Source: Thalassocella blandensis (GTDB taxonomy: Bacteria; Pseudomonadota; Gammaproteobacteria; Pseudomonadales; Cellvibrionaceae). Taken from it: a DNA stretch of 64,000 nt. Positions 37,829 to 44,897 of this stretch are shown in pieces. The translations under genes and the position numbers were made by a program. The number at the start of each line of letters is the position of its first letter. Positions within the stretch are counted from its first letter, which is position 1. Under the pieces are notes generated by a model that made no database searches, was not told where the DNA came from, and was given only the letters and a program-made list of their open reading frames with translations. The stretch spans positions 62,001 through 126,000 of the forward strand of contig CABFPG010000008.1 in the NCBI GenBank assembly GCA_902141825.1. Reading direction: 5' to 3'.

Positions 37829-38508
37829 CAGAACACCAACTCCTCTGTGTGTGATGCTTTAGTGTTTCTTTCCCAATTACGAACTGCGGCTTTCCAATCC
37901 TTCATTTTGTTTTTGCCGACCATCCAACCATTTGAAGTGTAGAAATCAATGAATTTTGCCGCATCCACTTGGTTGCTACGCTCCGCACAATAATCTCGAA
38001 CCTCTTCGACAGAAGGCTCGTTGAATCTTTTTTTCCTATTAATATTATTATTTGAAGGTGAAGGTGAAGGGCATTCCTTAAGCATTGCTTGAGTTGTGCT
38101 TGTAGCATTGCTTGAGGATGTATTTTCAGAGTTTTGACTTTCTTTTGCCCATCTTGCAGCTGCAGCACGCGCAGCTTTTTCTTTCGCAGCTGCTTTTTTC
38201 TCAGTTGCCTTTGCCAATTCCTCTTCTATGCGCTTATGCTTCCAGCATGCTTGTGCATTGCTTGTAGCATTGCTTGAGGATACCTCGAAGAATGCTTGAA
38301 GCATTGGCCTGGCTTTATTTTTCCAATCGTCGACATTCATCTTTGTGATTGAAGCTAGTGTCGCATCATCATCCGGTAACTGCCCATTCATCCAATAGTC
38401 CATAATCAGAAGCATGTAAGCGCCGTGTAACTCTGTCGTGAGTCTCGAAGTGCCGGCAAGATAGTCACCTATGTAAAGCGGCATAAATACATCTGGTTTC
38501 TCAGCCAT
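37828..38508 (-). CDS. DUF1376 (YdaU-like) replication-associated protein
   Basis: A 226-residue protein. The N-terminal DUF1376 domain reads DVFMPLYIGDYLAGTSRLTTELHGAYMLL as two conserved pieces and a WMNGQLPDDDATLA segment. A coiled K/A-rich part spans residues about 95-125, then a polar S/N-rich linker, then a C-terminal domain with FIDFYTSNGWMVGKNKMKDWKAA. DUF1376 proteins lie in phage replication modules next to helicase loaders. The start is the ATG at 38508. Its end overlaps the helicase gene by one base. Role in replication initiation is inferred. Confidence 0.8.
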   Translation of the reverse strand: MAEKPDVFMPLYIGDYLAGTSRLTTELHGAYMLLIMDYWMNGQLPDDDATLASITKMNVDDWKNKARPMLQAFFEVSSSNATSNAQACWKHKRIEEELAKATEKKAAAKEKAARAAAARWAKESQNSENTSSSNATSTTQAMLKECPSPSPSNNNINRKKRFNEPSVEEVRDYCAERSNQVDAAKFIDFYTSNGWMVGKNKMKDWKAAVRNWERNTKASHTEELVF

Positions 38509-38520
38509 ATTAAATCCTAA

Positions 38521-39087
38521 TTAAGCAGCCTCTTTGATGGGGGAGAATGACGATTCAAGAAAGTGAGTTAAAACAACAACAACCTTACGACATAGCTCTA
38601 GCTCTTCAGCCTTCATAAGCCTGTGGTGCTGCCTTATGAGGTTTTTCACACATCTAATGTATTTCCCTAGGTCCCGCGTATGAATCCTTACGTTGTTGGC
38701 CCTGTCACTTGCAGCTATCGCAACAAACCACACCTGGAGCTCAAGCTCTTCCTTTTGCTGCCTGGTAAAAAAGGGTTTAATCGGTTTGGAAGTTTGATTA
38801 TCGATGTGAACACCTACGAATCGCGCTACCTCGTATACAGCTGCAGGAAAATCGATACCTTTAAAATCCATAAGAAACTTGTATACATCTCCGGAATAGC
38901 CACAACCAAAACAGTTGCAGAATTGCTTTTCTGAATTCACGACAAAGGATGGAGTTTTTTCTTCATGAAACGGGCAATTGCAGGTAAAGTTCTTTCCCTG
39001 CTTCCTTAAGGGCAAGCAAGTACGGATGACTTCGCTAATGTCACAACTCCCCTTAACCCGTCGAATGATTTCTTGATCGATCGGCAT
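38521..39087 (-). CDS. CHC2 zinc-finger primase-like protein, no TOPRIM
   Basis: A 188-residue protein with the DnaG-type zinc-binding domain: C38-PFH-EEKTPSF, then C59-FGC62-GYSGD, where C38, H41, C59 and C62 bind zinc. The N-terminal IIRRVKGSCDISEVI helix matches DnaG. The rest is helical and contains no TOPRIM or polymerase motif, so it cannot itself make primers. It could recognise template in a complex, perhaps with the helicase encoded two genes on. Short-form CHC2 proteins occur in satellites and prophages. Confidence 0.8.
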   Translation of the reverse strand: MPIDQEIIRRVKGSCDISEVIRTCLPLRKQGKNFTCNCPFHEEKTPSFVVNSEKQFCNCFGCGYSGDVYKFLMDFKGIDFPAAVYEVARFVGVHIDNQTSKPIKPFFTRQQKEELELQVWFVAIAASDRANNVRIHTRDLGKYIRCVKNLIRQHHRLMKAEELELCRKVVVVLTHFLESSFSPIKEAA

Positions 39088-39090
39088 AGG

Positions 39091-39318
39091 TTAAGCCCGG
39101 GCAGCTGATTCACTGGTATTGGTTTGCGTGTCGAACTGAGATAGCCATGCATCAAGGTCATCCAGATCATATCGGACTGTGTGACCAATTTTTTTATAAG
39201 GGGGAGCTTTAACACCAGCCAGAAATCCTGATGTTCGGGAATTACTTAGAGTGCCATGCTGAAACCCCAGGTAAGCTGCTGCTTCTCGGTTTTTGAGTAA
39301 CTTTTTCATTTTTAACAC
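39091..39318 (-). CDS. AlpA-like helix-turn-helix regulator
   Basis: A 75-residue protein (72 if the third ATG is used). It has the typical AlpA/HTH_17 pattern: LLKNREAAAYLGFQHGTLSNSR as a winged-helix start, then KIGHTVRYDLDDLDAWLSQ. Such proteins act as excisionases or activators in integrated elements. It begins 74 bases after the HTH-like gene and ends 3 bases before the primase-like gene. With the plus-strand AlpA-like protein at the left end, the element has two small DNA-binding proteins of this type. Confidence 0.8.
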   Translation of the reverse strand: MLKMKKLLKNREAAAYLGFQHGTLSNSRTSGFLAGVKAPPYKKIGHTVRYDLDDLDAWLSQFDTQTNTSESAARA

Positions 39319-39392
39319 CTATAGTTGATAAGGTGTCACTGATATTAATTACCAAAAAATGCGAAACATATAGGGGGGTGTGATTCGTGCTT

Positions 39393-39929
39393 TTATTTAC
39401 TCGGTTTACGCGGGTCTTTTTTTCGAGCACGATATTGGATCGCCGACATTTTCATTATGTCAGTAACTTTTTTACTTAGAGATTCATTATCGAGTTGGAT
39501 TGGGTCTGCAATTGTCGTGTTAGTGTGCTTGATCATCCAGTTTTTTACGGTATCTCTAGAGACTGAAAACGTCTCCATAACCAGCTTTTTAGCCTCTTTC
39601 AGACCGACTTCCGGGATTTTACCATATTCTGCCCAGCGTAAAAATCGGACCGCATCTTTGATAGCCTCCTCGGAAACTAGACTATTTCTCTGCGGTATCG
39701 TTGGCTTAAATAGCTCCGGTATCCTTCCGGTTTCGACTAATTCTCTGAACGATATCATCAAGTCGAACTGCAACTCAGCATCCAATTCAGCTCCAGCCTG
39801 CAATACTTTCAATATCTTTTCCTGCTTTTCCCTGAGTAGCTCAGCATTTAGCTCTTCGGCGGCCTCACCTTCCGGCACCAGCCATCCGTCATCAGTTAGA
39901 ATAGGCTTCGTAATTTTCTTTTTGGTCAT
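39393..39929 (-). CDS. Predicted HTH protein of the element
   Basis: A 178-residue soluble, charged protein. A likely helix-turn-helix lies near residues 130-150 (SVSRDTVKNWMIKH). The N-terminal half is helical with A/E-rich segments. No family is recognised. It lies between the two small unknowns and the AlpA-like gene, an early or regulatory position. A DNA-binding role is inferred only from the motif. Confidence 0.55.
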   Translation of the reverse strand: MTKKKITKPILTDDGWLVPEGEAAEELNAELLREKQEKILKVLQAGAELDAELQFDLMISFRELVETGRIPELFKPTIPQRNSLVSEEAIKDAVRFLRWAEYGKIPEVGLKEAKKLVMETFSVSRDTVKNWMIKHTNTTIADPIQLDNESLSKKVTDIMKMSAIQYRARKKDPRKPSK

Positions 39930-39973
39930 AAGCGGAAGTTAAGATGATTTGGCGACCTAAGCCGCCAAGTTTG

Positions 39974-40276
39974 TTATTTAGAGTTATCCAGTTGATCCTG
40001 GAGCAGATTGAATGTTTTGGGTAGAAACCACTCCTCAGCCCCACCACGACACACCATAGTCTTGTCTGCCAGGTGAGCCCCATGATCGGCCAGCCAACCT
40101 ATTTGCTTTGCAAGACTCTCCTGAATCATTGCAAGCCTTGCGGCCAAATTGTTCTGATCATCAGGCGGAATAGCGTCCACCAAATTTACACCGACGGCCT
40201 CAAGCTGTTCTGCAAGATCCGCAATTGAATTAAAAATTACACTGGATTGCTTCAAAAGGATTTCTGAATTATTCAT
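39974..40276 (-). CDS. Small element protein
   Basis: A 100-residue protein of mixed helix, with A/L-rich segments and a late motif KTMVCRGGAEEWF. It overlaps the preceding 87-residue gene by 4 bases (ATGA-type), so translation is coupled. No family recognised. Confidence 0.55.
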   Translation of the reverse strand: MNNSEILLKQSSVIFNSIADLAEQLEAVGVNLVDAIPPDDQNNLAARLAMIQESLAKQIGWLADHGAHLADKTMVCRGGAEEWFLPKTFNLLQDQLDNSK

Positions 40277-40536
40277 ATCAATCCACTCCTCACTTTAGCT
40301 GCAGAAACCGCATTACGAGACATTTCTACAAAATAAACTATGGACTGCAATTCGGCATCCCATTCTTTATCTGGATCAAGCCTGGAGTTAAGTAAAGTGA
40401 TAACGACTTCCAGAAAACATGTCGCGTCGTTTAGCAGATCGTTAGGTTGGGCTCCCGGATCAACGCAATAACTTGAGTTTAATGAAAAGAATTTTTGGTG
40501 CGCTGTTGGGTTTAGCGTAGAATTCGCGCTAGTCAT
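40273..40536 (-). CDS. Small element protein with strong ribosome site
   Basis: An 87-residue protein with an excellent AAAGGAGG ribosome binding site 7 bases before the ATG. Predicted helical; contains VDPGAQPNDLLNDATCFLEV. Nothing in the sequence reveals function. It is the first gene of the long minus-strand run after the integrase. Confidence 0.6.
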   Translation of the reverse strand: MTSANSTLNPTAHQKFFSLNSSYCVDPGAQPNDLLNDATCFLEVVITLLNSRLDPDKEWDAELQSIVYFVEMSRNAVSAAKVRSGLI

Positions 40537-40567
40537 GATAAACCTCCTTTCAGGTTTGTTGTGATTA

Positions 40568-40599
40568 GGAGGTGTTGGTGTTGGCGCACCTTCACCTCC
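40568..40599. other. Hairpin after the integrase gene
   Basis: GGAGGTG pairs with CACCTCC around an 18-base loop between the integrase stop and the next gene. The mRNA-level hairpin would lie just upstream of the ribosome site of the next gene. No U-run is present. Confidence 0.4.
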
Positions 40600-40614
40600 G
40601 CTTTTGCCTTTCGG

Positions 40615-41874
40615 CTAAATCTTGTTAAGCATGGCTACTGCTGCTGCTTTGTGCTCTGGCGCTAAATGAGCATAGATTAACGTCATTTTCAGATCACTAT
40701 GCCCCAATAGCTCGCGTACAGTATTTAAGTCGACGCCGGCCATCACCAATTTGCTTGCGAATGTATGCCGGAGGTCGTGAAATCTAAAGTTTGAAATCCC
40801 ACTTTTTTCAATGACATTTTTCCAGGAAGTTGAAATATTATCCAACTCTCTACCAGTTTGTGGACTGGGAAACACTAACCGATCTTCTGAAGAAATGTTT
40901 CGCCAGGTTACCAACACCTGAAAAGCTTCATCATTCATCGGAATATGTCGAGTTGACCCACTTTTCGATTTATAGCCATGAATAATAATATTTCTTTCTT
41001 TTAGCTGGACATCCTGCCATTCCAGCTTGAAAAGCTCACCACGGCGCATCCCTGTATTTAGAGCCAGTAGCACCATTGGCATCAAATAATCAGTGAAAAC
41101 GCCATTCAGGTCCGGTAACAATTGCTTGTGACGTTTCTCAAGCCATGAATTATGTTTGTTTCGCTCATCTCGTTGAGATTCTTGACGAGCTGCCAGAGCA
41201 GCCCTGAGTGCCGCCTCTTCACCACTTCCCAAATACCGAACATGTGGAGCCTCATCAGTTTTAAGTCGCGCCATACCAGCAATAGGACTGTTTTCAATCA
41301 CATCCCATTCAACTGCCTTGGCTAAAACACTTTTCAGTATGGCCACTCTTCTGTTGATTGTTGTAACTTTCAACCCCGCCGCCCGGGCTCGTTTTTGCCA
41401 TACAGTAATATCCCATTTGGTAATTTTTTCCATTGGCCTGGCATGATAATCAGCGAAATCAATTTCAAGGACTCGTAACTGCTCTTTGGCTCCTCGAAGG
41501 TGTGATAATGCCCAATCTGCGTATTTGAGTTCAATAAACCCCTTTAATGTTGAATATTTGTGGCGCTCAGCTGCTTTTACACTCGCCTTTTTTGATTCCT
41601 GGATGTCAGTGCCGGCAGACACTTCTGCCAACTTCGATTTAGCTATTCGTGAAGCCTGTTCAGGCGTCAACCTGCCATAGTGGCCAATTGTGTAATCCCG
41701 GCCTTTACCATCAATTCTGTAGAAAACAGCAAACGTCTTAGTGCCACTTGGCATGACACGCAGGAAGAACCCCTTAACATCGGTATCCCAGACTTTGAAC
41801 ATCTTATTTGTAGGCTCGAGTGCGTCAATAGTTCGCTTGGTTAGTCGTTTTTTCATTGAGTCAGCAACAATCAT
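40615..41874 (-). CDS. int: Tyrosine-recombinase integrase
   Basis: A 419-residue tyrosine recombinase of the P4 type. The DUF4102-like N-terminal domain is at about 10-90 (VKGFFLRVMPSGTKTFAVFY). The SAM-like core-binding domain is at about 105-200. The catalytic domain carries R277 in TGMRRGEL, H366-DLR369 in FHDLRHTF, H392 in LLGHSDLK and nucleophile Y401. All catalytic residues are present, so it should be active. Its start lies about 170 bases inside attR, and repeated TACTGCA sites fill the gap. Confidence 0.97.
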   Translation of the reverse strand: MIVADSMKKRLTKRTIDALEPTNKMFKVWDTDVKGFFLRVMPSGTKTFAVFYRIDGKGRDYTIGHYGRLTPEQASRIAKSKLAEVSAGTDIQESKKASVKAAERHKYSTLKGFIELKYADWALSHLRGAKEQLRVLEIDFADYHARPMEKITKWDITVWQKRARAAGLKVTTINRRVAILKSVLAKAVEWDVIENSPIAGMARLKTDEAPHVRYLGSGEEAALRAALAARQESQRDERNKHNSWLEKRHKQLLPDLNGVFTDYLMPMVLLALNTGMRRGELFKLEWQDVQLKERNIIIHGYKSKSGSTRHIPMNDEAFQVLVTWRNISSEDRLVFPSPQTGRELDNISTSWKNVIEKSGISNFRFHDLRHTFASKLVMAGVDLNTVRELLGHSDLKMTLIYAHLAPEHKAAAVAMLNKI

Positions 41875-41879
41875 TCACT

Positions 41880-41922
41880 TGCAGTAAGTACTGCAAAATA
41901 TCAATACTGCAAATTTACTGCA
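41880..41922. promoter_or_regulatory. Four TACTGCA repeats between int and attR
   Basis: TACTGCA occurs inverted at 41880-41886 and direct at 41889-41895, 41905-41911 and 41916-41922. The first pair forms a perfect 16-base palindrome. The cluster covers the integrase promoter, so it may be an arm-type site, an excisionase site or an autoregulatory operator. The word recurs near attL. Confidence 0.6.
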
Positions 41923-42041
41923 GAGTAAAATTAATATCAATGATTAAATATGAATAAAAATGACATGTTATATTGCTCAAAAAACACAAAATTCAACTAA
42001 ACTATTAACAAATATTCATTATCAATAATGAGAATAACATT

Positions 42042-42087
42042 CTGGGGGTGTGGTGGTCGTCGGTTCAAATCCGGCCGCTCCGACCAA
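42042..42087 (+). repeat. attR: 46-bp copy of the tRNA-Pro 3' end
   Basis: Exact copy of 29417-29462, with different flanks. It marks the right boundary of the integrated element. Confidence 0.95.
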
Positions 42088-42556
42088 AAAACCCTTTCTA
42101 TTTCAACAAGTTGGATTAAATCAATTTTCTAGCTTAAAAATTTTTCCCGATATTTTCCCGAAATAATTTGCTTTTGGCAAAATTCACCAACCAAAAATCA
42201 AAGCATGCACTTTGGGTACATTGACCACCACAGCGGTGCTTTATGGTCATCCCGATTATAAGGCTGAAAAAATAGGCGCTACCTTTCTAATTGCAAAATT
42301 TGGCGCAGTCTTTCCAATTAACGAAATAACACAGAAACCTCCCCTCTCTTACAGCAAGCGTCCTTATACCGCTCACTTATAGCCAAGGATACTATTGACG
42401 TAAGTACGGAAAAATACCGGGCTAATATATTGTCATTTAAAGACGGAGCTATAAATTAGCGCCAAATTCAATCCCTATCACTCTCGACGTTATCTAGTGG
42501 CAAAAATCTGTCAATCGTATACGCAATATCTCACGAAATTCGAGAGCTACACTTCG

Positions 42557-42811
42557 TCACGGATCAAGAGTGCTAACGAATTTTAGGATCTTGATGATTA
42601 TCGTAACGAGCGCGGCAATTTTCTCTCCGTACTTGATGATAACCTCCCTAAGCTCCGGTAAACTATCCCAAATTTTATGAATGACATCCCAAAGCCACTC
42701 CATAGCAACGCGCCTTCCTTTGCATAAAATGAGCGTAAGTAGCAGTTTTCGCAGGAAGTGCATCAGCATTTTGTATAGACGAGCGCGTCTCGCCGACTTC
42801 TTGTCGAACAT
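42557..42811 (-). CDS. Possible small hydrophobic peptide gene
   Basis: An 84-codon frame from the ATG at 42811 with a GGAGAGAA ribosome site. An internal ATG at 42703 also has a good AAAGGAAGG site and would give a 48-residue peptide: an amphipathic helix with W residues, then the hydrophobic segment AALVTIIIKILKFV. The two starts could produce a long and a short form. Such peptides include type I toxins and membrane peptides, but no antitoxin is identified. Evidence is limited to frame, ribosome sites and composition. Confidence 0.35.
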   Translation of the reverse strand: MFDKKSARRARLYKMLMHFLRKLLLTLILCKGRRVAMEWLWDVIHKIWDSLPELREVIIKYGEKIAALVTIIIKILKFVSTLDP

Positions 42812-43881
42812 AGTTCTCTCCAGTGTAAAACCTAAAGTATTGAAAGACTCTGCTCGCCAAACAAAAAATGTTAAGTGATACATTGTAGTAGGGGATTCTA
42901 AGTGTATAATTCACTTAACAAACTTGGTGGTTTGTCGGGCGAGCAGTATTTTTTGGGGCTTCATGCCTTCTCCCCGTATTCTTTTAAATCATTTACCCCT
43001 CCATAAATGCTCTACTGGTACTAATTTACCGATACCGAAATTATTTCGGCAAGGGCTATGTCATATATTGACGATTGCTACTATTTTTGAGAAGTAAGCT
43101 GGAAGTAAAAGGCTTAGCCTATCTCAACTCGTTCATCGGACCACCGACCTATTAAACCTCAGAACTTCATCCATAAACAGTCAAAATCAGTACTAGGCTG
43201 AACTTTGAGCAGTCTAGCAACCGCTGTACAAGCACACCCAACCTACATAGATACTGCTTTTCGTAAACTTTTCTAAATTATATAAACATCATCACCGGTT
43301 TACCTCACGGCAATGACCTTTGAATACAAAGGAGTTAAAAACTTTGTCTTGTAGGAAGGAGTGGTAAAGCTTTAGTGTCTATTCAAAGCATCCTATATAG
43401 TATGCACATCAGTATGTGCCCCTGTTATTCAACCACTACATAATGTAGCCAAATTCACTTTAGATACAAGATAATGCGCTTTTTCCGGCTTTGCAAGTTA
43501 GACTTCTTTGGAATTGCCTGTGGATAAGCCACGATATCAGTATTTACTAACTTGCTCGCGCCCTGTACACCTAAAGGTGTCATTTCGATGAGAAAGAGCG
43601 GAACAAAGTAGAATTTTTAATTATTTTGATTTGATTTTTTTATGCACTTCGTTAAGTGATTTCATTCACAAACAAATAAAAACCGTAGATTTTGCAAGGT
43701 TCTTTATTAATTTGTTTACTGAGAAATATATGGGTAACTAGAGGTGCGGCTCCGCTCCATTACAAGTATGATCATCAATAAATATAATACTACATGTACC
43801 GGTGACGCCTATCTATCACAATAAACCTTAAAGGTGGGGCCTCAAAATCAAAGTTACATCGAAATATTAGGAGAACTTAGT

Positions 43882-44423
43882 TTACTCGGCTCCCCGGATA
43901 TCTCCCTCAGCTGTCCAAGTTGTGAAGCTATCACCATCAAGCTCAACAATCACAGCGCCACCACTAAGCAGCGTGCGGTCTTCACTAGGCTCCACGCCCC
44001 ACCACAAAACCGTATGTTACAAGTGCGAGAGAGATACCAATTGGCCAGTTGCCAACATCAAGACCAGGCGAGCCGGCTACATTTGATCCGGTCACTGCAT
44101 TTTCGAGAACGATAAAAGTAATATCGTTAGGCCTGCACAAAGATGCGCAAATAGAATTATATAAATCTTGGAAGTTAATATTGAGCGTATACACTTCGAT
44201 TGGAATAATTTTCTCTACTAGTAAGTTGGCCTCACCAAAGCGAATTACTTTTTCTTTGTAGTTTTAATTGCACTGACGTTTCACGCTTACTGGTCACGTG
44301 ACGAAGCAAGGTCAAAACTTCACCAATAGGATTTTCTTTTGTCCGCAATATTAAGTCGAACGATTCACCGAGTTTTGAAGGCTCCCTCTTCTTGCGAGTA
44401 AAATTAAAGTCTTCACGACTCAA
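43882..44423 (-). pseudogene. Decayed protein-coding gene with two frameshifts
   Basis: Three overlapping minus-strand frame pieces join to one sensible globular protein of about 180 residues. Piece one runs from 44423 to about 44250 (ending near ETSVQLKLQRK). Piece two runs from about 44255 to 43985 (FGEANLLVEKIIPIEVYTLN ... GISLALVTYGFVV). Piece three runs to 43882 (RTLLSGGAVIVELDGDSFTT). Frame shifts near 44255 and 43985 are needed. The pieces read like folded protein, unlike chance frames. No family is recognised. An intact relative would settle the exact ends. Confidence 0.5.
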
Positions 44424-44897
44424 AGGCTCAAGAATGGTTTAAAATGGCCATAGGCCTGTCACCTTTAATGTGCTTGGAGCATAAAAGAGTAACAAACTTG
44501 CAATTTAGTAATTTAAAGAACGTGACGTTTTGCGTCGTTCGGAATATAGTCGAGAAGTATGTGAACTCACACATTGCAGTGAAAGTAATGACAGCATTGC
44601 AAGGTGTCATACCCCGGGCGAACGCATTGCCTCATCGAAGTCAATATGTGTCAGCCAAAAAGCTCCAATATGTGAAATACGGTGTATGTGGTGAAAAATC
44701 AAACCCTTTATTTTCCTACTCCCCTCCTCCCAGCTTTTTCAATAACAATCCACCAGCAACATATCTGAAATCCGCAATGACGCCATGCGTTTTTTAGTGA
44801 ATATCACCTATATAACCTCCATAATAGCGCTCGAATTCCGACAAGATAATCTGACAATAAGCCTGATCCGTACGTCGCTTAAGGGAGAAACACCACC

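Larger units (their letters stand above)
29417..42087. mobile_element. Integrated element, candidate phage satellite
   Basis: A unit of about 12.6 kb bounded by a 46-bp direct repeat of the tRNA-Pro 3' end. Contents, from the right: integrase, two small unknowns, an HTH-like protein, an AlpA-like protein, a CHC2 primase-like protein, a YdaU-like protein, a RecA/DnaB-type helicase, a scaffold-like protein, a coiled-coil protein, a small unknown, an internal-virion-like protein, PC4, a CI/Cro-like regulator, a two-gene cargo module and a plus-strand AlpA-like protein beside the tRNA. No terminase, portal, capsid or tail gene is seen. All reading frames look intact, against simple decay. Confidence 0.85.
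42088..44897. other. AT-rich gene-poor region beyond the element
   Basis: 2.8 kb with no intact conventional gene. It holds a small possible peptide gene (42557-42811) and a decayed gene (43882-44423). The rest is AT-rich with stops in all frames. It may be the remains of older insertions at the same tRNA site. Confidence 0.55.

Noticed and set aside
43834-44115. 93-codon plus frame
   Set aside because: It runs antisense to the decayed minus-strand gene, whose translation is more protein-like.
44444-44797. 117-codon plus-strand frame before the GH20 gene
   Set aside because: The translation has no protein-like character, the start has no ribosome site, and it lies in the eroded AT-rich region.
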